From NCBI GenBank assembly GCA_030848545.1, contig JAVDCA010000013.1, positions 62,001 to 126,000 of the forward strand: a stretch of 64,000 bases of DNA, given 5' to 3'. The notes under the pieces were generated by a model, which was given only the letters and a program-made list of their open reading frames with translations, did not search any database and was not told the DNA's origin. Positions 11,877 to 19,560 of this stretch are shown one piece after another. The first letter of the stretch is position 1, and the number at the start of each line of letters is the position of its first letter. A program made the position numbers and the translations under genes. The DNA comes from Astrobacterium formosum (lineage in GTDB: Bacteria; Pseudomonadota; Alphaproteobacteria; Rhizobiales; Xanthobacteraceae).

Positions 11877-13427
11877 TCATCCGAACAGCCCGTGCACGAA
11901 CCAGCGCGGGCTGCCCGTCTCGCGGCCGTAGAGGCCCTCGCGATAGAGCCACACGCGCATGCCGGCGCGGGTCTCGGCGCGAAAATAGTCGCGCGTCAGG
12001 GCATGTCCGTCGGCGTCGCGCCACCATTCCATGGCGATGCGCTCGGGCCCCTCGGTGGCGGCGATCTCGTGCAGCACACGGCGCCAGCGGAAGCGCACCG
12101 GCGGTCCGTCCGGCACCTCGGCGATGGCCTCGATCGCTTCCGGCCGTTCGAACAGGCGGATCGGCCGCGCCGGCGCGCGGCTGTCCTGCTCGATCACCGG
12201 CGCCGCGACGACGGCATGTGAAACGGCCGCATGCGCCGGCACCGCCGCGACGGCATATTCGGGAATATGCGTGTCGCGCGCGACCGGAACGGTGACGCGG
12301 TCGAGGCCGAAGCGGGCGCCGAGCCGGTCGATCAGATGGGCGAGCTCGGCGGCGCCGTCGGGGCCGGCGAGCGAACTTTGAACTTCGGATTGGCGTTCCG
12401 CCACCAGGGCCGAAAGCCGCACGAGATCGAAGCCAAATCCGGGATCGCAGGCTTCCCCGATTGCCGCCAGGCGATCGCCGAACAGGCGCGTCACCGCCTC
12501 GGCGTCGCGCAATGGCGCGCTGGTGCCGAGGCGGACGCGATAGACCTTGCCGTCGGTGCGAAAGAGGGCCGCCTGCAGCACGCGGGCGCCGTCGCCGTGC
12601 TGCTCCAGGACGCGGCCGAGCCGGCCGGCGAGGCGGTGCAGGGTGCCGAGGACGTCGCGTTCAAGGCCGATCGGCTCGGCGAAGGGCTGCTCGACCACGT
12701 ATGTGGGCGGCGGCAGGCGGGGCGTGATGGGCTCGTCCTCGCGGCCGAGGGCCTGGTCGAGGCGGCGCACGAGGGCGACGCCGAAGCGGGCGGCCAGCGC
12801 CGCCCGCGGCAGGTCGATCAAGTCGGCGATGCGCTTGAGTCCCGCCTGCGCCAGTGCCTCGGCGACGCCGGCCTCGAGCCGTAGCGCCGCCGGCGGCAGG
12901 GGCAGGATCGCCGCGCGTATTCCGCCCAAGGGGACGATCGAGGACGTGCCGTGATGGGCGGACGCCCAGGCGCAGCCGACCGTGTCGGCGATGGCGACGC
13001 GGGCCGCGTAGCCGCCCTTGTCGAGCCGGCGCACCATGTCGCTTAAAAGCGCGACCTCGCCGCCGAACAGATGGGTGCAGCCGGTGATGTCGAGGACGAG
13101 ACCGTCCGGGGGATCGAGGCCGACGAGGGGCGTGTAGCGGTCGCACCAGTCGGCGACGGCCGCGAGGAGATCGGCGTCGGCGCGCGGATCGGCGTCGACG
13201 ACGGCCAGGGCCGGATACATGGCGCGGGCGTCGGCGAGCGCCATGCCGGGAACGAGGCCGAGGCGGCTTGCCTCGTCGTCGACGGCCGTCAGGCGCTGCG
13301 CCCCCTTGACCGGCGCGACGGCGGCGAGGGGGCCGTCAGGCGGAGCGGGCGAGTGGTGTGCGATCCGGTCGGTCGAAAGCCGCCGCAACCACACCACCAG
13401 ATGTCGCCGCGGAGAAGACGCGCTCAT
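11877..13427 (-). CDS. imuB: ImuB, catalytically inactive Y-family polymerase homologue
   Basis: 516 residues. The start ATG 13427 gives MSASSPRRHLVVWLRRLSTDRI, the usual ImuB N-terminus. The protein follows the Y-family palm, fingers and little-finger order, but the catalytic acidic residues are absent: the SxDE position reads DITGCTHLFGGE. The C-terminus ends PRWFVHGLFG, typical of ImuB. ImuB is the clamp-binding adaptor that joins ImuA and DnaE2 in the mutasome. The start overlaps the end of imuA by 92 bp, indicating translational coupling. A longer frame upstream (to 13577) lies inside imuA and is not needed. Confidence 0.93.
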   Translation of the reverse strand: MSASSPRRHLVVWLRRLSTDRIAHHSPAPPDGPLAAVAPVKGAQRLTAVDDEASRLGLVPGMALADARAMYPALAVVDADPRADADLLAAVADWCDRYTPLVGLDPPDGLVLDITGCTHLFGGEVALLSDMVRRLDKGGYAARVAIADTVGCAWASAHHGTSSIVPLGGIRAAILPLPPAALRLEAGVAEALAQAGLKRIADLIDLPRAALAARFGVALVRRLDQALGREDEPITPRLPPPTYVVEQPFAEPIGLERDVLGTLHRLAGRLGRVLEQHGDGARVLQAALFRTDGKVYRVRLGTSAPLRDAEAVTRLFGDRLAAIGEACDPGFGFDLVRLSALVAERQSEVQSSLAGPDGAAELAHLIDRLGARFGLDRVTVPVARDTHIPEYAVAAVPAHAAVSHAVVAAPVIEQDSRAPARPIRLFERPEAIEAIAEVPDGPPVRFRWRRVLHEIAATEGPERIAMEWWRDADGHALTRDYFRAETRAGMRVWLYREGLYGRETGSPRWFVHGLFG

Positions 13428-14115
13428 GGTGATTCCAGACGATGTGCCAGCAGCCGGTGGGCCCGTGGCGGTTCTTGACGAGGGAGAGGGTGAAGGCGGT
13501 GAGCCCGAGGCCGCCGAAGGCGTCGCGCGGACCCGGATGGGCGCAGACGCGCCATCGCGTCGCCGCCGCGCTGGCATGGGGCGAGACCTGGTGGTTGAGG
13601 AGCAAAGCGAGGGTGTCGGCTTCGGCGGCGGCGAGCGACAGGCGGCGTGTCGCGGTCAGATCGGCTTCGTTCTTCACCAGTTCGGCGACGACGGCGGCGA
13701 GCGCTCCTGAGGCGAGCGCTTCCTCCATGGCCCACAGGACGTCGCGGGTGCGCATCACCCGCAGCACCACGAGACGCCCCATGGGCAACCCGAAGGCCGA
13801 AAAGCCCGGCCCGTACAAGCCGCCGGCCTCGAAGGAGGCGACCTCCTGCTGGATCCACAGAACGGGGCGCGACGGTATCGCCCGGGCTGCAGCCCGGGCG
13901 GCGAGCGCCGCCGCAAATCCGGCGGCGGCGCCCATCTCTGCGGGTGCTTCGGCGGCGATGTCGTGGAGCGTGCCGAAAACGAGCCCGCCGCCGAGGGCGG
14001 CATCGACGGTCGCAACCCCGAGGGGAAGGACGTCGGGCTGCTGGCGGCGGCCAGCTTTGGCGTCGAGATGCGCCAGAGTCTGGCGCAGGGCATCGAGCCG
14101 GCGCGGATCGGGCAT
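13336..14115 (-). CDS. imuA: ImuA, RecA-like mutasome protein
   Basis: 259 residues from ATG 14115 (MPDPRRLDALRQTLAHLD). The RecA-like fold shows LGVATVDAALGGGLVFGTLHDI at residues 35-55, followed by WIQQEVASFEAGGLYGPG and a C-terminal strand (GCWHIVWNHHERVF). ImuA proteins inhibit or modulate RecA filaments and are required for DnaE2-dependent mutagenesis. First gene of the imuA-imuB-dnaE2 operon. A LexA box lies 18 bp before the start codon, so DNA damage should induce the operon. Confidence 0.92.
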   Translation of the reverse strand: MPDPRRLDALRQTLAHLDAKAGRRQQPDVLPLGVATVDAALGGGLVFGTLHDIAAEAPAEMGAAAGFAAALAARAAARAIPSRPVLWIQQEVASFEAGGLYGPGFSAFGLPMGRLVVLRVMRTRDVLWAMEEALASGALAAVVAELVKNEADLTATRRLSLAAAEADTLALLLNHQVSPHASAAATRWRVCAHPGPRDAFGGLGLTAFTLSLVKNRHGPTGCWHIVWNHHERVFSAATSGGVVAAAFDRPDRTPLARSA

Positions 14116-14132
14116 GGGAACAGGCCTGTAAT

Positions 14133-14147
14133 GTTCGTGCTTTGTTC
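14133..14147 (-). promoter_or_regulatory. LexA (SOS) box of the imuAB-dnaE2 operon
   Basis: On the minus strand the sequence is GAAC-AAAGCAC-GAAC, matching the alphaproteobacterial LexA operator GAAC-N7-GAAC (GTTC-N7-GTTC on the other strand). It lies 18 bp upstream of the imuA start codon. Confidence 0.85.
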
Positions 14148-14254
14148 TATTGATTCCCCTCCCGGGCGGGAGAGTCAAGCAACTGCTTTTCGGCTTGAAA
14201 AAGCTGGTAAAATTTCACCAAAAAGACGGGCGTTGGGCGCGCGCGGCACGCCCC

Positions 14255-15049
14255 TTACGGCGCCGTAGTCACCCGCGTGGTGGCGAGGTGCCGGCGCAGA
14301 TCGGCGGAGACCTTCCTGGAATCCTCGATCGGGGTGAAGTCGGCGCTCTTGTGGGTCTCGCCCTTGCCGCCCTTGAACACCTTCAGTCCGCCGGTGGTGG
14401 CGACCACGTCGCCGGCCTTGAGGGTCGGATCGGTGGCGATGTCGAGGCGGGCGAGGCCGAGCGGGTCCTTGCCGTTGCAGGTGCAGCCGTCGACGAGCTT
14501 GGTGCGATACACGAAGGCGTTGGCAAGATCGGCATAGCGATCGCCGTTCCGGGCGACGGCCTCGTCGATCTCGCCGCCGCGATAGACGGCGGTCTTGCTC
14601 GCCGGACACAGGGCCGAACAGGTCTTGGCGGCGCTCGCCTGCGAAGCCGCCGCAGGACCGGACATGGGGAAGAAACGGCCGTCGCACAGTCGCACGCAAT
14701 AGGTCGCGCGCGGTGCCTGTTCGATGGTGCGTGCCGGCCCGCGGGAGCGGTATTCCGGCGGCACTTCGGAGGGGTCCGCATAAGCATAGGGCTCATGATA
14801 GCGGCCGGATCGGTAGCGATCGGGTTGGTATCGCTCCTGGTATTCATTGCGGTTGCGATCATGACGGAACGAGCGCTCGCGCTGGCCGAAGAAGAAGCCG
14901 AAAAAATCCTGCGTCACGCCCCTATCCGGGGCCAGCACCGCACCCGCCGCCACCGCGGCGAGCAACAGGCACGCCGCCCGCCGCCGCCGTGCCGGCGTCT
15001 TCGACGCGGGCGTCTTCGGCGAACTAGCGGAAGGGGCGCACTGGCGCAT
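14255..15049 (-). CDS. DUF2865 exported protein
   Basis: About 264 residues. A basic stretch (ARRRRAACLLLAAVAAGAVLA) gives a signal peptide or membrane anchor. An RY-rich linker follows, then the DUF2865 core with conserved cysteines: TYCVRLCDGRFFP, KTCSALCPASKT, a GGEID segment and GCTCNGKDPLGLA. This domain is found in Hyphomicrobiales envelope proteins, with unknown function; the cysteines probably form disulphides. ATG 15049 is chosen because GGGAAAG precedes it and the signal peptide follows. The frame also allows ATG 15127 or a TTG at 15142 that overlaps the L,D-transpeptidase stop, which would mean coupled translation of the two genes. Confidence 0.8.
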   Translation of the reverse strand: MRQCAPSASSPKTPASKTPARRRRAACLLLAAVAAGAVLAPDRGVTQDFFGFFFGQRERSFRHDRNRNEYQERYQPDRYRSGRYHEPYAYADPSEVPPEYRSRGPARTIEQAPRATYCVRLCDGRFFPMSGPAAASQASAAKTCSALCPASKTAVYRGGEIDEAVARNGDRYADLANAFVYRTKLVDGCTCNGKDPLGLARLDIATDPTLKAGDVVATTGGLKVFKGGKGETHKSADFTPIEDSRKVSADLRRHLATTRVTTAP

Positions 15050-15138
15050 CGGTACGAGCTTTCCCAGGGCAGCGGCGATCCGTCGTTTCGCGACGGCCGC
15101 CGGTTCAAATCCGGCGGCGGCGGACATGGCGGCGTCGC

Positions 15139-15867
15139 TCAATACAGAGTTGATCCGAGCGACGCACGTGCCGCGATCGGCGCCACCGCCGCCCTGCGCT
15201 CGGCCGTGCGTCCCGGCGAACCGGGCAGCACCACGACGGTCGCGCCCATGCGGGCGCGCGCATAGAGATCGGCGACGTCTTCGTTGGTGAGCCGAATGCA
15301 GCCGCTCGACACCGCCTTGCCGATGGTGGACGGATCATTGGTGCCGTGGATGCGGTACTGCGAATTGCCGAGATACAGGGCGCGGGCGCCGAGGGGATTG
15401 CCCGGCCCGCCGGCGACGAAGCGCGGCAGATAGGGCTGGCGGCGGATCATCTCGGCGGGCGGATGCCAGTCCGGCCATTCCGCCATGCGGGTGATCTTTT
15501 CCACGCCCGACCAGGTGAAACCGTCGCGGCCGACGCCGATGCCGTAGCGCATGGCGCGGCCGCCGCCGAGAACCAGATACAGGTAGGTATTGGCCGTATC
15601 GATCACGATGGTGCCGGCCGGGTGCGGCGACGCATAGGCGACGATCTGGCGGCGCAGATGGGCGGGCAGTTCGTAGCCCGGATCGGCGGGCTCGTCCTCG
15701 CGCAGCGACGGCGCGAAGATTTCGGACGTCGCCGCCTCGCCGTAGGGCGCGAGCGCCAGGGGCTCCGCGATCGCGCTGCCGACCAGGCTCGACGCGCCGA
15801 TGCCGGCTATGAACACGGACGCGATCGCGACACACATGGATGAGCGCACATTCGCCGGGAGATTCAT
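15139..15867 (-). CDS. L,D-transpeptidase (YkuD domain)
   Basis: 242 residues starting at ATG 15867 behind a GGAGGAGGG site. The first 35 residues form a signal peptide (VAIASVFIAGIGASSLVGSAIA). The YkuD catalytic domain occupies residues about 85-215. Its active-site motif is YRIHGTNDPSTIG followed by SSGCIRLTNEDV, with the conserved His and catalytic Cys present. These periplasmic enzymes make 3-3 peptidoglycan cross-links or attach lipoproteins to peptidoglycan. It is followed without a gap by the DUF2865 gene, so the two probably act together in the envelope. Confidence 0.93.
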   Translation of the reverse strand: MNLPANVRSSMCVAIASVFIAGIGASSLVGSAIAEPLALAPYGEAATSEIFAPSLREDEPADPGYELPAHLRRQIVAYASPHPAGTIVIDTANTYLYLVLGGGRAMRYGIGVGRDGFTWSGVEKITRMAEWPDWHPPAEMIRRQPYLPRFVAGGPGNPLGARALYLGNSQYRIHGTNDPSTIGKAVSSGCIRLTNEDVADLYARARMGATVVVLPGSPGRTAERRAAVAPIAARASLGSTLY

Positions 15868-16001
15868 GTCGTCCCTCCTCCGCAGTAATGGCTGACGTTC
15901 GACAAATCTAAGTTTGTTGACGGCAGGATGGTTCCGCGGAGTGCGAGAGCGCGACGTTATTCAGAGCGGGATGATCGATGAGTGAAGCTTGACGGCCAAC
16001 C

Positions 16002-16057
16002 GCCATTGCGAGCCACCGGGGCCGGCCTTTGGCCGGACCCGGTGGCTCGCAATGACG
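16002..16057. repeat. Long perfect-type hairpin of the CATTGCGAG repeat family
   Basis: The left arm is CATTGCGAGCCACCGGG plus GCCGGCC and the right arm is its near-exact complement, ending CTCGCAATG. Only three bases (TTT) form the loop. The resulting stem is over 20 bp. It sits in the 235-bp gap upstream of the L,D-transpeptidase. Confidence 0.85.
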
Positions 16058-16102
16058 AGGTTCTTCGCCAGACGAGGCTCTTCGCAAATTGCGAACGGAA
16101 GA

Positions 16103-16330
16103 TCAGGCGAGCGGCACCTGCGGGCGCTCGCCGTAACTCCATCTGGTGACGAAGTGATCCTTGACGTCCTCGACCAGGACGCTGGAATCGCGCTCGCGTT
16201 CGCCGAGTTTCTGCGCCGCCTCGATGGCGAACAGGAGCGCTTCATCGCGGGTGCGGTACGGGCCGAAGACTTCGCCGCGAAACTTGATCATCCAGCAGTC
16301 GTCGCCTTGCAGAATGAAATACCGGGCCAT
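16103..16330 (-). CDS. Small DUF2188-like stress protein
   Basis: 75 residues from ATG 16330 behind a GGAGG site with 6-base spacing. The pattern resembles DUF2188-type proteins: MARYFILQGDDCWMIKF, a GPY turn, a helix beginning RDEALLFAIEAAQKLGE, then SSVLVEDVKDHF and WSYG. The function is not known. An exact EcfG promoter (GGAAC-N16-CGTT) lies 54 bp upstream, so the gene should belong to the general stress response encoded just to its right. Confidence 0.75.
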   Translation of the reverse strand: MARYFILQGDDCWMIKFRGEVFGPYRTRDEALLFAIEAAQKLGERERDSSVLVEDVKDHFVTRWSYGERPQVPLA

Positions 16331-16383
16331 GCGCGACCTCCATGCTCTCGATGCCGAGCTCACCGGATGCGAAGCCCTAGGCC

Positions 16384-16408
16384 AACGGGCCGTACGGAGG
16401 CCGGTTCC
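16384..16408 (-). promoter_or_regulatory. EcfG-type promoter upstream of the DUF2188-like gene
   Basis: On the minus strand: GGAAC, 16 bases, CGTT. This is the consensus for EcfG/sigma-T family factors. The -10 element is 54 bp before the ATG at 16330. Confidence 0.8.
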
Positions 16409-16482
16409 CTGCGCCCGTTGAATAGCGGCGGATCAAGATCTGCAACGCTTGCAGATCAGGTCGCTTCAGCGTAGCGCCGTGC

Positions 16483-17031
16483 CTATCGCGGCGCCAGAGC
16501 GTCCGTGTCGAGAGCTGCGAGGCAGAGGCCGGTCAGGTGCGAGAGATGCGGCGAGGCGATCGGGCTCGCCGCCGGTTCGCAGCCGACCGGCAGCTTGGCC
16601 GGCTTGCCGGCATCGGGGACGGTCATGGGCACCGGCGTGGTCGGACTGCGGTCGCCTTGCCGCACAGTGACCTCCGGCAGTTTGACGCCTTTGGCGATCA
16701 CCGTGACGTTCCTGACCGGGTCGGTGCGATAGAGGATGTTGCCGTCGCGATCCCGATACAGGATCGAAGCGTCGTCGATACCGACCACCTCGATCGAGGT
16801 CACGATGCGCCTGACGCCGACGTCGGGCAGCGCCTGCTGCGAAACGGCCGGCGGCAGACGATCGCCCTTGCGATCGCCTTTGGCGGCGCGCATCACCGTC
16901 TCGGAAGCGGCCTGGTCGGGCGCGCGGAAAATGTCGACGAAAGACGGCGTCGCGGAGTCGCCCGGCGCCACCATTGCCCAGGAGGAGACGGCGGCGAAGC
17001 CGCCGAGAAGGTATGAGGTAACGTGGCCCAT
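16483..17031 (-). CDS. Unknown membrane-anchored or exported protein, EcfG-linked
   Basis: 182 residues from ATG 17031, with GGAG 8 bases upstream. It starts MGHVTSYLLGGFAAVSSWAMV, a weak signal peptide or single helix. A polar domain follows, with the strands VRRIVTSIEVVGIDDASILY and DGNILYRTDPVRNVTVIAKG, a PTTPVP linker and a C-terminal segment with two cysteines (VGCEP, LCLAALD). I do not recognise a family. The -10 of a probable EcfG promoter (GGAAC-N17-CGTT) lies about 90 bp upstream, and the stress-response kinase is the next gene in that direction, so a stress-related envelope role is plausible. Confidence 0.65.
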   Translation of the reverse strand: MGHVTSYLLGGFAAVSSWAMVAPGDSATPSFVDIFRAPDQAASETVMRAAKGDRKGDRLPPAVSQQALPDVGVRRIVTSIEVVGIDDASILYRDRDGNILYRTDPVRNVTVIAKGVKLPEVTVRQGDRSPTTPVPMTVPDAGKPAKLPVGCEPAASPIASPHLSHLTGLCLAALDTDALAPR

Positions 17032-17120
17032 CGGATTGCTCCGCTGCGCTGGGGGTGACCGGCTCGGTTCGATGGTTGGGATCGGGAAGCCATGATGATG
17101 CGTCCCCGAACCACCCATAT

Positions 17121-17146
17121 AACGGTTGGCCCGCGGTGCTGGTTCC
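17121..17146 (-). promoter_or_regulatory. EcfG-type promoter upstream of the 182-aa gene
   Basis: On the minus strand GGAAC and CGTT are separated by 17 bases, the same spacing as the kinase promoter at 19197-19223. The direction is towards the gene starting at 17031. Confidence 0.6.
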
Positions 17147-17195
17147 ATGTCCGCGGACTCACACTGGCGTGACAGACGGTCCAGTTTGCCGCGGC

Positions 17196-17277
17196 CGTCA
17201 TTGCGAGTCGAAGGCGAGGCAAGCCAAAGGCCGCAGGAAATCCGGATTGCCTCGTCGCTTTCCGGCCTCGCAATCCG
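17196..17277. repeat. CGTCATTGCGAG repeat, inverted pair
   Basis: The left arm is CGTCATTGCGAGTCGAAGGC and the right arm reads GATTGCCTCGTCGCTTTCC, ending CTCGCAATCC. It lies between the sensor kinase gene and the 182-aa gene. Confidence 0.7.
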
Positions 17278-17284
17278 CAAGGCG

Positions 17285-19105
17285 TCAGCGGCCCGCGAGC
17301 AGGTGCGCGGGCGGAATGATGATCCGGCAACGCACGCCGGCGGGATCGAAATCGAGATGGACATCGGCGTCGAGGGCGCGCGACAGGTTCTTCTCCACGA
17401 CCAGGCTGCCGAAGCCACGGTGGTCCGGGACGCGCACGCTCGGTCCGTCGCTCTCCGCCCACGAGAGTTCGATTCCCTTTTCGTCCTCCCCGCGACGCCA
17501 ACGAATGTCCACATGCCCGTCGGGGACCGACAAGGCACCGTACTTGGCGGCGTTGGCGGCCAGCTCGTGCAGGGCGAGGCCGACGCTCTGGGCGGCTTCG
17601 GGACGCAGCACCACCGGCGGACCGTCGATGGAGATCTGCGTGCGTGGCCCGTTGAGATAGTGGCCGAGCTGCTGCCGGGTGAGGGCGGTCAGGGAGGCCC
17701 CATGCCAGCTCTCCTGGACCAGGATGTCGTGGGAAGTCGCGAGCGCCTGCAGGCGGGCGCCGAACTGGTCGAGGAATTCGTCGGGAGAGCTCGTGTGCCG
17801 TGCGGTCTGACGGGCCATCGCCTGGATCACCGCGAGGAGATTTTTCGAGCGGTGGGTGAGTTCGCGCATGAGGAGGCGCAGGTGCGCCTCGCCCTGCTTG
17901 CGCTCGGTGACGTCCACGGCGGCGCCGGCAAGGCCGACGACCGCGCCGGTCAGGTCGGGCAGGGGTTCGAGGTGGACGTCGTACCAGTGCGTGGCGCCGT
18001 TGGTCTGGACGCGGATCTCGCTGTCCCTGGGTTCGGCGGAGTCGAGGATCTCGCGCTTGAGGGCGGAGAGGCGGCGGTGATCCTGGATGCCGAAATCCTC
18101 TTCCTCGGTACGGCCGACGATCTCGTCGGGATCGCGGCCGAACATCGGTCCGCTCACTGACGTGTAGGCGAGGGCGCGATCTTGCGTGAACACCGTCACG
18201 TGCGAGCCCCGAAGCGCGATCTCGTAGCGCGTCAGCGCCGCCCGAAGTTCGGCGGCAAGCCGTCTCTGCTCGCTCTCGAGCGAGCGCAGGCGCGAAATGT
18301 CGATGGCGGCGCAGGTGACGCCCTCGATGCGGCCGTCGCCGCCCACCGCCGGCTCCACATGAAGCGACAGAAGAACGCTGCCGTGCGGGATCGGATAGAA
18401 GACCTCGCAATCCTCGGCGACGCCGGTCTCGATGACACGCCGCTTGAGGGCGATGACGGCATCGCGCTCCGTGGCCGGCAGGACCTCCTGGTCGGTGCGC
18501 CCGACGATGTCGCCGTTGGCATCGCCCGATGGGCTGTAGGCCCACAGGTAGCGCAGATCGCGATCCTGGGAGAATGCGTATACCTTGCCGCCGCGCAACG
18601 CCGTCTCGAAGCGGGCCTTGACGCGCGTGACCTCGCGGGTGCGGTCGGCGACCCGCTGCTCGAGGTCGTGGTGGACCGTTTCCAATTCCCGCAGCGTCGC
18701 CTCGTGGGCGGCGACCTCGCGCCGAAGCTGCCGGTTGGTGTCCTCCACCTGGCGCAGCGACGGCAGGCGGACGAGGTTGGATAACAAGGGCCAGAACGCC
18801 AGCACGGTCAGGATCGAAATCCCTGCGGTGGCCGCCTTGACGACGTGGCGCAGCCCCGCCGGCAGACCGACCGCAAAGGCATCGACGGCGTGGGTCAGGC
18901 CACCGGCGAAGATGAAGATGCCGCACAGCCAGACGTGCAGATTGCGACCTTCGAAGAAGTCCGGCCGTCGGCGCAACAACCAGATGACGCCGATGCCGAT
19001 GAGCACATAACTCGCCCCGATGATGCCATCGGAAACGGCCTGCCACACCCCCGCCAGCGCCGGTGATTCCGGGATGTACCCTGTGAGCCAGCCCAGCACA
19101 TCCAT
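17285..19105 (-). CDS. HWE-type sensor histidine kinase with PAS domains, probable PhyR kinase
   Basis: 606 residues. The N-terminus has three to four membrane helices (IGASYVLIGIGVIWLL, WLCGIFIFAGGLTHAVDAF, ATAGISILTVLAFWPLL). A coiled coil (VEDTNRQLRREVAAHEATL) and two PAS-like domains follow (FETALRGGKVYAFSQD and YEIALRGSHVTVFTQD). The kinase core carries LMRELTHRSKNLLAVIQAM, whose His is the phosphoacceptor, and the N-box LALHELAANAAKYGALS. WAESDGP supplies the W-x-E element of the HWE family. HWE/HisKA_2 kinases are the class that phosphorylates PhyR. Its divergent position next to phyR-nepR-ecfG and an EcfG promoter upstream make it the likely local stress sensor. The signal sensed is unknown. 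Confidence 0.92.
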   Translation of the reverse strand: MDVLGWLTGYIPESPALAGVWQAVSDGIIGASYVLIGIGVIWLLRRRPDFFEGRNLHVWLCGIFIFAGGLTHAVDAFAVGLPAGLRHVVKAATAGISILTVLAFWPLLSNLVRLPSLRQVEDTNRQLRREVAAHEATLRELETVHHDLEQRVADRTREVTRVKARFETALRGGKVYAFSQDRDLRYLWAYSPSGDANGDIVGRTDQEVLPATERDAVIALKRRVIETGVAEDCEVFYPIPHGSVLLSLHVEPAVGGDGRIEGVTCAAIDISRLRSLESEQRRLAAELRAALTRYEIALRGSHVTVFTQDRALAYTSVSGPMFGRDPDEIVGRTEEEDFGIQDHRRLSALKREILDSAEPRDSEIRVQTNGATHWYDVHLEPLPDLTGAVVGLAGAAVDVTERKQGEAHLRLLMRELTHRSKNLLAVIQAMARQTARHTSSPDEFLDQFGARLQALATSHDILVQESWHGASLTALTRQQLGHYLNGPRTQISIDGPPVVLRPEAAQSVGLALHELAANAAKYGALSVPDGHVDIRWRRGEDEKGIELSWAESDGPSVRVPDHRGFGSLVVEKNLSRALDADVHLDFDPAGVRCRIIIPPAHLLAGR

Positions 19106-19196
19106 CCGCCACTCCGCACTCGTCTAGGGTTCGGCGCCGGGCGGCGATTTCGCCCCGATCCCGCCTCACCTGGAAATGGGCGCCGTCGACAAAGAG

Positions 19197-19223
19197 AAAC
19201 GCGCAAGTTTTTCAAATAGTTCC
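19197..19223 (-). promoter_or_regulatory. EcfG-type promoter of the sensor kinase
   Basis: On the minus strand GGAAC, 17 bases, CGTTT. The -10 is 92 bp before the kinase start codon. It implies positive feedback of the stress sigma factor on its upstream kinase. Confidence 0.75.
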
Positions 19224-19316
19224 CTGGTGGCAGGAGCCCACGGGCGGCGCCCGGAGGCATACGCAAAGCTGTCCGGCCGTGCGAAAATGACCTTCACAAG
19301 TTTCCGCGCCGGCCAT

Positions 19317-19341
19317 GGAACGAAGGCTTGGGGACCACGTT
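19317..19341 (+). promoter_or_regulatory. EcfG-type promoter reading into a gene-free segment (putative sRNA)
   Basis: GGAAC, exactly 16 bases, CGTT on the plus strand. No coding gene follows on this strand before a strong terminator at 19393-19432. Confidence 0.75.
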
Positions 19342-19347
19342 ATCTGT

Positions 19348-19432
19348 GTGACCGGCCGCCATTCCCCCTCCCCCCGTGCTCGGCCGGCCAACAGTCGCGG
19401 TTAGCGCCAGTCGCTAACCGCGACTTTTTTTT
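19348..19432 (+). ncRNA. Putative stress-controlled small RNA with C-rich loop (GsrN-like)
   Basis: About 85 bases bounded by a consensus EcfG promoter and an intrinsic terminator. Stem 1 pairs CCGGCCG (19352-19358) with CGGCCGG (19381-19387). Its 22-base loop contains a C5-T-C6 run, complementary to Shine-Dalgarno sequences. Stem 2 is a perfect 14-bp hairpin (19393-19425) followed by a run of T. No ribosome binding site or reading frame is visible. In Caulobacter the sigma-T-dependent sRNA GsrN has a comparable layout, with a C-rich target-binding loop. Whether this RNA is homologous, and what it regulates, is inference. The exact 5' end is estimated from the -10 position. Confidence 0.6.
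19393..19432 (+). terminator. Strong intrinsic terminator
   Basis: A perfect 14-bp stem (AGTCGCGGTTAGCG with its complement, loop CCAGT) followed by about eight T residues on the plus strand. The only transcript it can end is the putative sRNA, since the flanking genes are on the minus strand. Confidence 0.9.
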
Positions 19433-19497
19433 ATGCCGCGGGGTCCGCGCGCTGTGCCTCGCAATGACGCGGATCGGAGCGACTCCACTTTCGCCGA

Positions 19498-19530
19498 TGG
19501 AAATGCCCGGCACAGGGCCGGGCATTTCCA
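19498..19530 (-). terminator. Perfect hairpin downstream of phyR
   Basis: TGGAAATGCCCGGC pairs perfectly over 14 bp around the loop ACAGG. It lies 30 bp past the phyR stop codon. No T run follows on the minus strand, so it may act as a processing or stabilising hairpin rather than a classical terminator. Confidence 0.55.
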
Positions 19531-19560
19531 TGCGTTGGAATGGTTGCGGGAGGCCGTGGG

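Noticed and set aside
13428-13577. N-terminal extension of ImuB
   Set aside because: It lies inside imuA in another frame, is Ser/Pro-rich and precedes the normal ImuB start MSASSPRRHLVVW.
15905-15935. EcfG promoter upstream of the L,D-transpeptidase
   Set aside because: GGAAC is present on the minus strand but the -10 position reads AACT, not CGTT.
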